Position numbers and translations under genes: made by a program
From: Thalassobius vesicularis
GTDB taxonomy: Bacteria > Pseudomonadota > Alphaproteobacteria > Rhodobacterales > Rhodobacteraceae
Direction of reading: 5' to 3'
Assembly (NCBI RefSeq): GCF_004799325.1
Contig: NZ_SSMD01000001.1
Span: 248,001-312,000, forward strand
DNA: 64,000 nucleotides
Shown here: positions 8,779 through 18,280 of the stretch, piece after piece
Layout: the number at the start of each line of letters is the position of its first letter
Position numbering within the stretch: position 1 is the first letter of the stretch
The notes under the pieces: generated by a model
Told to the model about the DNA's origin: nothing
What the model saw: the letters and a program-made list of their open reading frames with translations, nothing else
Database searches by the model: none

Positions 8779-9771
8779 TCAGTCGCCCGCCACCTTCAAC
8801 ACGATCTTGCCGATATGGCCGCTTGCCTCCATGTGGGCGTGGGCCTTGTTCGCTTCACCTAGCGCGAATTCGCTGTCCATCACGGGGGCAACCTTGCCCG
8901 CGTCCAGCAGCGGCCAGACATTGGCGCGCAGGCTGTCAGCGATCATCGCCTTGGCCAGGTCGCTTTGCGGCCGCAAGGTGGATCCGGTGATCGTCAGCCG
9001 CCGGGTCATGACCTGGACAAAGTTCATCTCGGCCACTTTCGGCCCCTGAAGGAAGGCGATCTGCACCAGACGCCCATCATCGGCCAGAGACCGGATGTTG
9101 CGCGGGATATACAGCCCGCCCACCATGTCCAGGATCAGGTCTGCGCCCCCTTCCGAGGTCATCACCTCGACGAAATCCTCGTCCTTGTAGATGATCGTGC
9201 GCTCGGCCCCCAGCGCCTTGCAGGCGGCGGCCTTGTCCTGGCTGCCCACGGTCACGAAAACCCGCGCGCCGAATTCCCGCGCCAGCTGGATCGCCGTCGT
9301 CCCAATGCCAGACGAGCCGCCGTGGATCAGGAACTTCTCGCCCGCCTTCAGCCCGCCGCGCTGAAACACGTTGGACCAGACGGTGTAGAACGTCTCGGGC
9401 AGGCAGGCGGCCTCTTTCATGCCCATGCCGTGCGGGATCGGCAGGCAATGCGCCGCCGGGGTGGCCACGTATTCGGCATAGCCACCGCCCGGCAGCAGCG
9501 CGCAAACCTGATCGCCGATCGCCCAGCCGCTGACGCCCTCGCCCATCGCCACGATCGTACCCGAGGCTTCCAGCCCCGGCAGATCGCTGGCCGTCGGCGG
9601 CGGCGCATAGCGCCCGGCGCGTTGCAGCGCATCGGGGCGGTTCACCCCGGCATAGGCCACCTTGATCACCACCTGTCCAGCCGCTGGCTGCGGCACCGGC
9701 CGCTTGCAGGGTTTCAGCACATCGGGGCCACCCGGCTCGGTGATTTCCACCGCCCGCATCATCTCGGTCAT
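8779..9771 (-). CDS. NAD(P)H-quinone oxidoreductase, PIG3 type
   Basis: 330 residues, a zinc-free MDR protein closer to the PIG3/TP53I3 group: MRAVEITEPGGPDVLKPCKRPVP at the start, GVNRPDALQRAGRYPPP-like segment, and the loop GGSSGIGTTAIQLA. It belongs to a COQ9 / quinone reductase cluster, starting 10 bases after the COQ9 gene ends. It is about the same length as its downstream neighbour but only distantly similar, so the pair is not a recent duplication. Confidence 0.88.
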   Translation of the reverse strand: MTEMMRAVEITEPGGPDVLKPCKRPVPQPAAGQVVIKVAYAGVNRPDALQRAGRYAPPPTASDLPGLEASGTIVAMGEGVSGWAIGDQVCALLPGGGYAEYVATPAAHCLPIPHGMGMKEAACLPETFYTVWSNVFQRGGLKAGEKFLIHGGSSGIGTTAIQLAREFGARVFVTVGSQDKAAACKALGAERTIIYKDEDFVEVMTSEGGADLILDMVGGLYIPRNIRSLADDGRLVQIAFLQGPKVAEMNFVQVMTRRLTITGSTLRPQSDLAKAMIADSLRANVWPLLDAGKVAPVMDSEFALGEANKAHAHMEASGHIGKIVLKVAGD

Positions 9772-9781
9772 CTCGCTCTCC

Positions 9782-10465
9782 TCAGTTGGTGCCGCCCATA
9801 TGGCCCGGCATGTCGTCGCGCCGCTTGGGGGCCTTGATTGCCCCCAGCACGGCCATCGGCCCTGCCAGCAGCGCGCTCAATGGTTTGTTCGCCCGCACGC
9901 TGGCCTTGAACTTCTCGAACCGCATAACGTCGTCGATGCGGCGGTCCAAGAACTCCCACGTGGCCTGTTCACCCTGCGAATCGTCGCCCAGCCAGTACAG
10001 CACGGTCGAGGAATAAACCCCGCTCAGCGTCATCCGCTTGGTGTACCAGTTCACATCGTCCGAGCTGTCGCCCAGCAGGTTCCAGATCAGATCGCAGGTG
10101 TTCCAGATCAGCCGCGCCCCGTCGGCGGCATATTGCGGCAGCGTGAACAGGGTCGTGCCCCGGCGCACCGCTTCCTTGTCGTCGGCGGCTTCGATCCGGA
10201 ACCGGACCAGCGCGGCCACCTTTTCCGAATAGCGCAGGCCGGTCATGTCCTCGGCCGCGAATCGGGCGGCCATCAGGCGGTCGCCCCGCTGGTGATAGGC
10301 CATCGCCAGATCCACCGCGCCGCGCGGACACACCGCCCGCGCCACCGCCATATCCACCCCGCAATCGGCCACCGCAGCGGCAAAGGTTTCGGCGCTCCAG
10401 CCGTCAAAGGCGACGTGGATCAGCGCGGCATCCAGCAGAGTTTCCTTCACATCGGGCGCGGTCAT
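9782..10465 (-). CDS. COQ9 family protein
   Basis: 227 residues from the ATG at 10465 (MTAPDVKETLLDAALIHVAFDGWS); an upstream in-frame ATG would add 13 unlikely residues. The TetR-like helical N-terminus and the C-terminal WYTKRMTLSGVYSSTVLYWLGD segment are typical of COQ9, a lipid-binding ubiquinone biosynthesis factor that assists the COQ7 hydroxylase. It is followed closely by two quinone oxidoreductases and is divergent from rpsU. Confidence 0.9.
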   Translation of the reverse strand: MTAPDVKETLLDAALIHVAFDGWSAETFAAAVADCGVDMAVARAVCPRGAVDLAMAYHQRGDRLMAARFAAEDMTGLRYSEKVAALVRFRIEAADDKEAVRRGTTLFTLPQYAADGARLIWNTCDLIWNLLGDSSDDVNWYTKRMTLSGVYSSTVLYWLGDDSQGEQATWEFLDRRIDDVMRFEKFKASVRANKPLSALLAGPMAVLGAIKAPKRRDDMPGHMGGTN

Positions 10466-10578
10466 GTCAGGCTCCTTCGTGTCTGTCCGGCACACCCTAG
10501 ACAAATAGGGCGGCCTTTGCTATATGGCCACCTCCTGCAATTCCTTGCAACTCAACTTAGAAAGGTGGTGAAAACCAC

Positions 10579-10785
10579 ATGCAGGTGAGCGTTCGCGACA
10601 ATAACGTCGATCAGGCACTCCGTGCCCTGAAGAAAAAGCTGCAGCGTGAAGGCGTGTTCCGTGAAATGAAGCTTAAGCAACATTTCGAGAAACCGTCGGT
10701 CAAGAAAGCGCGCGAGAAAGCTGAAGCAGTTCGCCGTGCCCGGAAACTGGCACGCAAGAAAGCACAGCGTGAAGGTCTTCTCTAA
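10579..10785 (+). CDS. rpsU: 30S ribosomal protein S21
   Basis: 68 residues, very basic, with the S21 signature ([29 protein letters not shown]). A strong GGTGGTG Shine-Dalgarno lies before the ATG. Codon choice looks typical of highly expressed genes. It stands alone, divergent from the COQ9 cluster, with a hairpin downstream. Confidence 0.97.
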   Translation: MQVSVRDNNVDQALRALKKKLQREGVFREMKLKQHFEKPSVKKAREKAEAVRRARKLARKKAQREGLL

Positions 10786-10813
10786 GACCTCCTCGACAGC
10801 TTGAATGCTGAAG

Positions 10814-10849
10814 ACGACCCCCGCGGCCCTGCCCGGGGGTTTGTCGTTT
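10814..10849 (+). terminator. Putative rpsU terminator
   Basis: Imperfect hairpin: ACGACCCCCG pairs with CGGGGG...GTCGT across a GC-rich loop and is followed by TTTC. It begins about 30 bases after the rpsU stop. Confidence 0.55.
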
Positions 10850-10868
10850 CTGGAGCATCGGAAACGAA

Positions 10869-10906
10869 AAAGGCGCGCCCGGCTCATCCCCGTGCGCGCC
10901 TTTCTG
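10869..10906 (-). terminator. Terminator for the aldehyde dehydrogenase gene
   Basis: Perfect 10-bp inverted repeat AAAGGCGCGC / GCGCGCCTTT (10869-10878 and 10894-10903) with a 15-base loop. U-rich flanks on both strands suggest bidirectional use, but it is best placed for the minus-strand gene ending at 11031. Confidence 0.6.
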
Positions 10907-11030
10907 TTACGTCAATTCCGGCCTGACCACCCGCTCGCCGTCGAAAGAGGAGCGCGGGAGACAGAACCACGGGCAGTCAGGCCGAAACCGGACGTGCGGG
11001 CCCCGGTGGGCGGGGCCCGACCGAGTTCCC

Positions 11031-12554
11031 TTAGAAGAAGCCCAGCTTGTTCGGGTTGTAGCTGACCAGCATGTTCTTGGTCTGCTGGTAGTGGTCCAGC
11101 ATCATCTTGTGGGTCTCACGACCGATGCCCGACTGCTTGTATCCACCGAATGCCGCGTGGGCCGGGTAGGCGTGGTAGTTGTTCACCCAGACGCGGCCCG
11201 CTTCGATGTTGCGGCCAAAGCGGTAGGCGCGGGTGCCGTCACGGGTCCACACGCCGGCGCCCAGACCGTACATGGTGTCGTTGGCGATCGCCAGCGCCTC
11301 GGCCTCGTCCTTGAAGGTGGTCACGGACACGACCGGGCCAAAGATCTCCTCTTGGAACACACGCATCTTGTTGTGGCCCTTCAGGATGGTCGGCTGGATG
11401 TAGTAGCCGTTCGACAGCTCGCCGTTGAAGCGTTCCGCGTCGCCGCCCACCAGCACTTCGGCACCTTCTTCGCGGCCGATGGTCAGGTAGGACAGGATTT
11501 TCTCCTGTTGTTCCTGCGATGCCTGTGCGCCGACCATGGTGTTCAGGTCACGCGGGTCGCCGCGCTTGATGGCCTTCACACGCTCGATGCAGCGGGCGAT
11601 GAACTCTTCGTAGATGTCTTCCTGGATCAGCGCGCGCGACGGGCAGGTGCAGACTTCGCCCTGGTTGAAGGCGAACAGCACGAAGCCCTCGACCGCCTTG
11701 TCCAGATACGCGTCGTCCTGCGCCATCACGTCCGAGAAGAAGATGTTCGGAGACTTGCCACCCAGCTCCAGCGTGACGGGGATCAGGTTCTTGGTCGCGG
11801 CCTTCATGATGATGCGGCCGGTTTCGGTCGAGCCCGTGAACGCGATCTTGGCGATACGGCTGGATTCGGCCAGCGGGCCGCCGACATCCGGGCCCATGCC
11901 GTTGACGATGTTCAGCACACCGGCGGGCAGCAGGTCAGCGATGACCTCGGCCAGCACCATGATCGCGGCGGGGGTTTGCTCGGCCGGCTTCAGCACGATG
12001 CAGTTGCCAGCCGCCAGCGCGGGCGCCAGTTTCCACGCCGCCATCAGGATCGAGAAGTTCCACGGAATGATCTGGCCAACAACGCCCAGCGGTTCGTGGA
12101 AGTGATACGCCACGGTGTCGTGGTCGATTTCCGACATGGTGCCCTCTTGCGAGCGCAGCACACCGGCGAAATAGCGGAAGTGGTCGACCGACAGCGGGAT
12201 GTCCGCGGCCATCGTCTCGCGGATCGGCTTGCCGTTGTCCCAGGTCTCGGCGGTGGCGATCAGCTCCAGGTTTTCTTCGATGCGGTCGGCGATCTTCAGC
12301 AGGATGTTCGAACGCTCGGCGGCCGAGGTCTTGCCCCACGCTTCCTTGGCGGCGTGTGCGGCGTCCAGCGCCAGCTCGACATCGGCAGCGTCCGAGCGCG
12401 CGACTTCACAGCACTTCAGGCCGGTGATCGGGGTGATGTTGTCAAAGTAGCGGCCATTCACCGGGGCGACGAAATTGCCGCCGATGAAGTTGTCGTAGCG
12501 TGCCTTGAACGGCGAGGCATACTGGGTGGCGCTGGATTGGCTCATGTCATTCAT
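11031..12554 (-). CDS. NAD-dependent aldehyde dehydrogenase, ExaC/AcoD type
   Basis: 507 residues from the ATG at 12554, which follows GAGGAGGAG; longer in-frame starts lack support. The protein has the general-base Glu in LELGGKSP and the catalytic Cys in [13 protein letters not shown], the sequence that marks the AcoD/ExaC acetaldehyde dehydrogenase group. It probably oxidises acetaldehyde or other short aldehydes to acids. The divergent-looking order with an AcoR-like regulator just upstream on the same strand (12699-13649) supports that role. I considered BoxD and rejected it on motif and context. Confidence 0.92.
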   Translation of the reverse strand: MNDMSQSSATQYASPFKARYDNFIGGNFVAPVNGRYFDNITPITGLKCCEVARSDAADVELALDAAHAAKEAWGKTSAAERSNILLKIADRIEENLELIATAETWDNGKPIRETMAADIPLSVDHFRYFAGVLRSQEGTMSEIDHDTVAYHFHEPLGVVGQIIPWNFSILMAAWKLAPALAAGNCIVLKPAEQTPAAIMVLAEVIADLLPAGVLNIVNGMGPDVGGPLAESSRIAKIAFTGSTETGRIIMKAATKNLIPVTLELGGKSPNIFFSDVMAQDDAYLDKAVEGFVLFAFNQGEVCTCPSRALIQEDIYEEFIARCIERVKAIKRGDPRDLNTMVGAQASQEQQEKILSYLTIGREEGAEVLVGGDAERFNGELSNGYYIQPTILKGHNKMRVFQEEIFGPVVSVTTFKDEAEALAIANDTMYGLGAGVWTRDGTRAYRFGRNIEAGRVWVNNYHAYPAHAAFGGYKQSGIGRETHKMMLDHYQQTKNMLVSYNPNKLGFF

Positions 12555-12698
12555 TTGGAAACTCCTCCTCATTTGCCGGATGGTCCGGCGAATGAAAGGA
12601 AGCGTTCCCTGAAACACTGATTCCCGCATCCCCACCCCGGGGGAGGAGCGGCAGGATGTGTCTCAGAACTGAGACAGCGAGACAGGAAATTGCGAGGC

Positions 12699-13649
12699 TC
12701 AGTCCAGGCCCAGGCGCTTCATCCGGCGATACAGCGTCGCGCGCCCGATCCCCAGCGCCCGTGCCGCCGCACTGGCATTGCCGCCCGCACGCGCCAACGC
12801 CCGGCGCAGGGCCGCGCGTTCGGCGTGGTCCAGCCCGGCCGCGTCGGGGCGCATGCCCAGCAGGTCGGCCGCCGGCAGCGGGTTGGCGAAACTGTCCGCC
12901 GTCAGCCCCAGCTTGCGCCGCGCCGCGCGGGTGGCTCCGATCACCAGATCGTCACGGTCCACCGCCAGCAGCAGCGTTTCCTCGGGGCGGTCCGCGCCGA
13001 CATCAACGAACCGCGCCCCGGCAAAAGCCGCACGGAAATGCGCCGTCTCGATCTGCCGGGCGGTCTGCGCCACGGCGCCCGCGATCAGACGGGTGTAGCC
13101 CTCGGTCTGGTCGGCCCGGCACGAGGACACGTCCAGCGCCGCCACCACCTCTCCGTCCGCGTCATAGATCGGCGCGTCCATGCAGCTCATGCCGGTGTTG
13201 CGGCTGTGGAAATGTTCGTCGCGGTGGATGACGACCTGCCGCTTTTCGGCCAGGCAGGTGCCGATGCCGTTGGTGCCTTCGGTCTGTTCGCTCCAGACCG
13301 CGCCTTCCCACAGGCCCCAGCTTTGGAACACCGCCCGATCCGAATCCGAGCACCGCTGCTCCAGCACCACGCCCTCGGCGTCGGTCAGCAGCACGCAGCA
13401 GCCGGTATTACCCACCATGCGGAACAGCTGATCCAGCTGCGGCGTGGCCAGCGCCAGGAACGCGCCCATCGCATCGCGCCGATAACCGACATTGCTTTGA
13501 TCCACCCGTTCGGGGGCGCGGCTATTGCGCGGGTCCAGCCCGTACGTGACCGCCGATCGCCGCCAGGACGCAGCCAAGCGCGAGGTCGCCGCGGCCCGCG
13601 GCGAAAATGCGTCTTCCAGAACCTTGTCGGCGTGATGCAGCCACGACAT
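12699..13649 (-). CDS. AcoR-like regulator lacking the AAA+ domain
   Basis: 316 residues from the ATG at 13649. The N-terminal part (ASWRRSAVTYGLDP) and a GAF domain (about residues 60-190, including GTNGIGTCLAEKRQVVIHRDEHF) match AcoR-type activators. The C-terminus is a Fis-type HTH (NASAAARALGIGRATLYRRMKRLG). The sigma-54-contacting AAA+ domain that normally sits between them is absent: only about 85 residues separate the GAF from the HTH. It probably senses a metabolite and regulates the adjacent aldehyde dehydrogenase without sigma-54 activation. Confidence 0.85.
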   Translation of the reverse strand: MSWLHHADKVLEDAFSPRAAATSRLAASWRRSAVTYGLDPRNSRAPERVDQSNVGYRRDAMGAFLALATPQLDQLFRMVGNTGCCVLLTDAEGVVLEQRCSDSDRAVFQSWGLWEGAVWSEQTEGTNGIGTCLAEKRQVVIHRDEHFHSRNTGMSCMDAPIYDADGEVVAALDVSSCRADQTEGYTRLIAGAVAQTARQIETAHFRAAFAGARFVDVGADRPEETLLLAVDRDDLVIGATRAARRKLGLTADSFANPLPAADLLGMRPDAAGLDHAERAALRRALARAGGNASAAARALGIGRATLYRRMKRLGLD

Positions 13650-13718
13650 GCGGGGCCCTCCGGTCTCCTCAGCCTGGGTGATACCACGCCCGGGGCCGGA
13701 AAACAAAAGCGTTCAGGC

Positions 13719-14273
13719 CTATATAGACCAACGTCGTACGGCCCGTGCAAAGCGGGTGCCATAGCGGCGCGCGGTCTCGACGTCGCCGTCTGAAACCAGC
13801 AGTTCCTTGTCGCGCACCGTGGTCGCCGCCAGCCCCAGCCAGGTGCCGCTTTCGTTGATGCCGACCTGGTTGCGGTTGACCGGCGCGCCGATCTGATCCT
13901 GCCCGACCCACAGCATCCCGTGCTGCATGGCAAAGGTACTCAGCTGTTGCAGCGCCACGATCTTGTCCCCGCCCGGAAAGGTCGCCACCGTGAACCCGCC
14001 CGCCAGCTTGTCGGCCCATTTCTGGCCGCTCCAGATGTCACTGGTGGCATCCATGAAGCCTTTGTACTCGGCCGCGACGCTGCCCATGTAGGTGGGCGCG
14101 CCGAACAGGATACCGTCCGCGGCCTCCATCGCCTGCCAGTCGGTCTCGCTCATCTCCATGACGTCGATCAGCCGGGCCGAGCACCCCTCAGTCCCCAGCG
14201 CCCGCGCCAGGGTGACCGCCAGTTTGCGGGTGTGCCCCCGCCCCGAGAAAAAGGTGATCGCTACATTCGCCAT
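13719..14273 (-). CDS. Flavodoxin/WrbA-like FMN protein
   Basis: 184 residues from the ATG at 14273. The phosphate-binding loop (FFSGRGHTRKLA) and the FMN-binding GAPTYMGSVAAEYKGFMD segment fit the NAD(P)H-dependent FMN flavodoxin fold. Length fits WrbA-like proteins. The gene lies 19 bases after the GMC oxidoreductase gene, so the two may be co-transcribed. Partner unknown. Confidence 0.82.
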   Translation of the reverse strand: MANVAITFFSGRGHTRKLAVTLARALGTEGCSARLIDVMEMSETDWQAMEAADGILFGAPTYMGSVAAEYKGFMDATSDIWSGQKWADKLAGGFTVATFPGGDKIVALQQLSTFAMQHGMLWVGQDQIGAPVNRNQVGINESGTWLGLAATTVRDKELLVSDGDVETARRYGTRFARAVRRWSI

Positions 14274-14292
14274 GTCCTCGCATTGCCACGCC

Positions 14293-15876
14293 TTAGCGGG
14301 CGGATGCAAGGATCATGTCACTGGCCTTCTCGGCGATCATGATGGTGGGCGAGTTGGTGTTGCCGCTGGTGATGCTGGGCATGACCGAGCAATCAACCAC
14401 CCGCAGCCCGCCGATCCCGCGCATCCGCAGCTGCCCGTCCAGCGGGGCCGCGTCATCCGCACCCATCCGCACCGTACCGGAGGGATGGAAGATCGTCGTG
14501 CCGATATCGCCCGCAGCGCGGGCCAGTTCGGCATCGGTGTCGCCAACGGGGCCGGGCTTCATTTCTTCGGGGGCGTATTTCGCCATGGCCGACTGCGCCA
14601 TGATCCGCCGCGACAGCCGGATCGAGTCCGCCGCGACCTTGCGGTCCCCTTCGGTGGACAGATAGTTCGGCGCGATGCGCGGCTTGGCCTTGGGGTCCGG
14701 GCTGGTGATTTCCACCACGCCCCGGCTTTCGGGCCGCAGGTTGCACACGCTGGCCGTCATTGCCGGGAAATCGTGCAGCGGCTGGCCGAATGCCTCCAGT
14801 GTCAGGGGCTGGACGTGGAATTCCAGATCGGGCGTCTCCAGTTCCGGGCGCGACTTGGCGAACGCCCCCAGCTGCGAGGGCGCCATCGACATCGGCCCGC
14901 GCCGCCGGAACACGTAGTCCATCCCGATCATCGCCTTGCCGAACAGGCTGTTGGCCATCGTGTTCAGCGTCTTGGCCCCCTGCAGTTTCCACGCACAGCG
15001 CAGCTGCAAATGGTCCTGCAGGTTGGCCCCGATCCCGGCCATTTCGTGCTGCACCGCGATGCCATGTTTCTGCAACAAGGCCCCCGGCCCGATCCCCGAC
15101 AGCTGCAGGATCTGCGGCGAGCCGATCGCCCCCGCCGACAGGATCACCTCTCCGGCCCGCGCCGTATGCACCTGGCCGTTCTGTTCGTATTCCACGCCGA
15201 CGCAGCGCCCGCCCTCCAGCAGCACGCGCCGCGTATGCGCGTGGGTTTCCACCTTCAGCGCCTGCCCGCTGCGCGTCCGCAGGAACGCCTTGGCGGTGTT
15301 CATCCGCCAGCCGCGCCGCTGGTTGACGCGGAAATAGCCGACGCCCTCGTTATTGCCCCGGTTGAAGTCGGTGGTCTTGGGCAGCCCCTCTTGCGCGGCC
15401 GCCTCCATCCAGTCGTCCAGCACGTCCCAGTGCAGGCGCTGATTGTCCACGCGCCATTCGCCGCCCGCGCCGTGCAGGTCCGACGGGCCGTCCACGTAAT
15501 CCTCGGACTTCATGAAATAGGGCAGCACATCGTCCCAGCCCCAGCCGGTCAGGCCGGTTTGCCGCCAGCCGTCATAATCCGCCGCCTGCCCACGCAGATA
15601 CAGCATCCCGTTGATCGACGAGCACCCGCCCAGCAACTTGCCCCGCGGGTAGATCAGCGAGCGCCCATTCAGCCCGGCATCCGCCTCGGTCTTGAACATC
15701 CAGTCGGTGCGCGGGTTGCCGATGCAATAGAGATACCCCATCGGGATATGGACCCAGTGGTAGAAATCGCTGCCGCCCGCCTCCAGCAGAAGAACTTTCT
15801 TGTTCGCATCGGCCAGCCGTTTGGCCAAAACGCATCCCGCACTTCCGGCGCCAACGATGATGTAGTCCCACTGCAT
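14293..15876 (-). CDS. GMC family oxidoreductase (choline/alcohol dehydrogenase-like)
   Basis: 527 residues. An N-terminal FAD-binding GAGSAGC motif, GGCSSINGMLYLRG (GMC signature 1), GAIGSPQILQLSGIGP (signature 2) and a C-terminal HPSGTVRMG followed by NTNSPTIMIAEK containing the usual catalytic His/Asn pair. Such enzymes oxidise primary alcohols with FAD, passing electrons to quinone or oxygen. The second GMC gene at 19638-21242 is a distant paralogue. Whether choline, alkanol or another alcohol is the substrate is not clear. Confidence 0.88.
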   Translation of the reverse strand: MQWDYIIVGAGSAGCVLAKRLADANKKVLLLEAGGSDFYHWVHIPMGYLYCIGNPRTDWMFKTEADAGLNGRSLIYPRGKLLGGCSSINGMLYLRGQAADYDGWRQTGLTGWGWDDVLPYFMKSEDYVDGPSDLHGAGGEWRVDNQRLHWDVLDDWMEAAAQEGLPKTTDFNRGNNEGVGYFRVNQRRGWRMNTAKAFLRTRSGQALKVETHAHTRRVLLEGGRCVGVEYEQNGQVHTARAGEVILSAGAIGSPQILQLSGIGPGALLQKHGIAVQHEMAGIGANLQDHLQLRCAWKLQGAKTLNTMANSLFGKAMIGMDYVFRRRGPMSMAPSQLGAFAKSRPELETPDLEFHVQPLTLEAFGQPLHDFPAMTASVCNLRPESRGVVEITSPDPKAKPRIAPNYLSTEGDRKVAADSIRLSRRIMAQSAMAKYAPEEMKPGPVGDTDAELARAAGDIGTTIFHPSGTVRMGADDAAPLDGQLRMRGIGGLRVVDCSVMPSITSGNTNSPTIMIAEKASDMILASAR

Positions 15877-15958
15877 AGCTCTCTCCCGCTGTACGAAATG
15901 ACGTTACGGCAGAAGTAACGTCAAATGTCTTACATTTACAATATCAAAAGTCAGGCAT

Positions 15959-16417
15959 TTAAACCGGCAACGCTGTCGTCTTGAACACCGTCCGCAGGGC
16001 AAAGCTGCTTTGCATCTGCGCGACACCCGGCAATCGGGTCAGGTGCTGGCGGTGGATGCGCGCGAAATCCTCGGTGTTTTCGGCGACGACCTTCAGAATG
16101 TAATCCGCCGTCCCGGCCATCAGGTGGCACTCCAACACGTCCGGAATCCGCGACACGGCCTTTTCGAACGCATCCAGAATCTCGTCCGCCTGACCCTGTA
16201 GCGTGATCTCGACAAACACGGTCGTCGGCACGCTCAGCTTGCGCGGGTCCAGCAGCGCGACATAGCCCTTGATGAACCCGTCATCCTCCAGCCGCTGCAC
16301 CCGCCGGTGACAGGCCGAGGGCGACAGGTTCACCTGTTCGGACAGCTCGGCATTCGAGATCCGCCCCTTGCGTTGCAGCACCCGCAGGATACGCCGATCT
16401 GTTTCATCCAGCGACAT
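15959..16417 (-). CDS. Lrp/AsnC family regulator next to ald
   Basis: 152 residues: N-terminal HTH (TDRRILRVLQRKGRISNAELSEQVNLSPSACHRRVQRL) and C-terminal RAM ligand-binding domain. It is divergent from alanine dehydrogenase (16566), 148 bases apart, the usual arrangement of an AldR-type regulator and its target. It would sense alanine or a related amino acid; that role is inferred from position. Confidence 0.9.
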   Translation of the reverse strand: MSLDETDRRILRVLQRKGRISNAELSEQVNLSPSACHRRVQRLEDDGFIKGYVALLDPRKLSVPTTVFVEITLQGQADEILDAFEKAVSRIPDVLECHLMAGTADYILKVVAENTEDFARIHRQHLTRLPGVAQMQSSFALRTVFKTTALPV

Positions 16418-16565
16418 TTGCGCAAAATCCTTCGCAGAAACTTCATTTCCTTCGCAGGATATTCACAAAAATCGCCGCTTGGCGACCCGTTTTTCAAAGC
16501 ACTTGCGCCGAGGCTGCGACATCCTGACCGCAGGAAAGAACTTACATGATCCTTGGGAGGACCTC

Positions 16566-17681
16566 ATGAAAATCGGCTGCCCCACCGAAATCAAACCGCA
16601 GGAATTCCGCGTCGGCATGACGCCCAACGCCGCACAAGAGGCCGTCGCGCACGGCCATCAGGTCTTTATCCAAAAAGGCGCTGGTGCGGGTTCGGGCTTT
16701 GACGACGCCGCCTATGTCGCTGCTGGCGCGACCATTCTGAACACCGCCGCCGAGGTCTTCGGGACCGCCGACATGATCGTCAAGGTCAAGGAACCCCAGG
16801 CCGGCGAGCGCAAGATGCTGCGCGAAGGCCAGCTGCTGTTCACCTACCTGCACCTGGCCCCCGACCCCGAGCAGACCCATGACCTGCTGGCCTCGGGTTG
16901 CACCGCGATCGCCTATGAAACCGTGACCGACCGCAACGGCGGCCTGCCCCTGCTGGCCCCGATGTCCGAGGTTGCGGGCAAGCTGGCCCCGCAGGTCGGC
17001 GCCTGGACCCTGCAAAAAGCGAACGGCGGCCGTGGCGTCCTGCTGGGCGGCGTGCCCGGCGTTGGCCCGGCCAAGGTCGTCGTGATTGGCGGTGGTGTCG
17101 TCGGCACCCATGCCGCCCGCGTGGCTGCCGGGATGGGCGCGGATGTGACCGTGCTGGACATGTCCCTGCCCCGCTTGCGCTATCTGGACGATGCCTTCCG
17201 CGGAGAATTCCGCACCGGCTATGCCTCCAAGGGCTACACCGCCGAGCTGGTCGAGCAGGCCGACATGGTCATCGGCGCCGTGCTGATCCCCGGTGCTGCC
17301 GCGCCGAAACTGGTCAGCCGCGCGCAACTGGCCACGATGAAGCCGGGTGCCGCACTGGTGGACGTTGCCATCGACCAGGGTGGCTGCTTTGAAACCTCGC
17401 GTGCCACCACCCATGCCGATCCCATCTATGACGTCGACGGCATCATGCACTACTGCGTCGCCAACATGCCCGGCGCCGTGGCCCGCACCTCGACCATCGC
17501 GCTTGGCAACGCCACCATGCCCTTCCTGCTGGCCTTGGCCAACAAGGGCTGGAAACAGGCCTGCGCTGACGATGTGCACCTGCTGAATGGCCTGAACGTG
17601 CATGCTGGCCAGCTGACTTATGCCGCCGTCGGCACTGCACTGGGCATCGATGTCGTGTCGCCGCAGGCGGTCATCAAATAA
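16566..17681 (+). CDS. ald: Alanine dehydrogenase
   Basis: 371 residues from the ATG at 16566, which follows GGGAGG; upstream in-frame sequence is not conserved. The substrate-binding N-terminus [18 protein letters not shown] and the NAD-binding [16 protein letters not shown] are diagnostic. It interconverts L-alanine and pyruvate plus ammonia. Regulated probably by the divergent Lrp-type protein. Confidence 0.96.
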   Translation: MKIGCPTEIKPQEFRVGMTPNAAQEAVAHGHQVFIQKGAGAGSGFDDAAYVAAGATILNTAAEVFGTADMIVKVKEPQAGERKMLREGQLLFTYLHLAPDPEQTHDLLASGCTAIAYETVTDRNGGLPLLAPMSEVAGKLAPQVGAWTLQKANGGRGVLLGGVPGVGPAKVVVIGGGVVGTHAARVAAGMGADVTVLDMSLPRLRYLDDAFRGEFRTGYASKGYTAELVEQADMVIGAVLIPGAAAPKLVSRAQLATMKPGAALVDVAIDQGGCFETSRATTHADPIYDVDGIMHYCVANMPGAVARTSTIALGNATMPFLLALANKGWKQACADDVHLLNGLNVHAGQLTYAAVGTALGIDVVSPQAVIK

Positions 17682-17702
17682 ATTTCGCATTTCGCGAAAT
17701 TT
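17680..17702 (+). other. Stem-loop overlapping the ald stop codon
   Basis: Perfect 9-bp inverted repeat AAATTTCGC / GCGAAATTT with a 5-base loop, beginning inside the ald stop codon. It has no U tract, unlike the terminator about 90 bases further on. It could protect the mRNA 3' end or be a protein-binding site. Confidence 0.6.
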
Positions 17703-17787
17703 CTTCGGAACCTTTTCAGCGCGCCTGCGTTGGCCCGCTGAAGAGACCTTGATCCCTGGCACCGGACGGTGCTTTCCTCCCATGGGA

Positions 17788-17827
17788 CCCCGTGCTCGGC
17801 CCCTTCCCGAGCACGGGGATTTTTTAT
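17788..17827 (+). terminator. Strong terminator after ald
   Basis: 12-bp perfect stem CCCCGTGCTCGG / CCGAGCACGGGG (17788-17799 and 17807-17818), 7-base loop, followed by ATTTTTTAT. The interval 17682-18009 otherwise holds no gene that I can see. Confidence 0.93.
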
Positions 17828-18009
17828 CCTCACCCTTGCCCCGACTGCCCGGAATGCTTAGGTCCGAAGGGCCGAAAAATGACAGGCCGGTACGGTTATT
17901 CCGGCCCTTGCTGCGCAAGAATTAGTCCCTCGGGAACCCACGGCATCCACCGCTTGGCGGTAGGGTGCCCATGTCACGGACCCTCCGCCCCCTGTTGAAA
18001 GGAGTGTCC

Positions 18010-18246
18010 ATGCAAGACAGGAAAATCATCATCGTCGCGCAGCTGTTCATCTCGGCCATGATGGCCTTTTTGATGACCGGCATTTTTGGAGCGCTGAACC
18101 TTGGCCTGACCCGGGAATGGCTGGCCCATTGGCCCGAAAGCTTTTTCACCGCCTGGCCCATCGCGTTTGCGCTGTCGATGATCGTCAGCCCGATCGCATT
18201 CGGCCTGTCGTGGCGGGTGAACCGCCTGCTGTTCCGGGCCGAATGA
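18010..18246 (+). CDS. DUF2798 family small membrane protein
   Basis: 78 residues from the ATG at 18010, preceded by GAAAGGAG. Two transmembrane segments: residues 8-30 (VAQLFISAMMAFLMTGIFGALNL) and 46-68. The pattern of the WL.HWPESFFTAWPIAFALSMIVSP segment matches DUF2798. Function unknown. Confidence 0.82.
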   Translation: MQDRKIIIVAQLFISAMMAFLMTGIFGALNLGLTREWLAHWPESFFTAWPIAFALSMIVSPIAFGLSWRVNRLLFRAE

Positions 18247-18249
18247 AAA

Positions 18250-18274
18250 AACCCTCCGCCAAGGCGGAGGATTT
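18250..18274. terminator. Convergent hairpin between DUF2798 gene and mscL
   Basis: CCTCCGCC / GGCGGAGG inverted repeat at 18253-18270 with AAAAAA on its left side, which gives a U run for minus-strand (mscL) transcripts. It ends close to the mscL stop. Confidence 0.75.
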
Positions 18275-18280
18275 CACATC

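Noticed and set aside
11031-12554. Aldehyde dehydrogenase as BoxD
   Set aside because: Its EVCTCPSR active-site block fits ExaC/AcoD, and it lies next to an AcoR-like regulator, 38 kb from the box genes.
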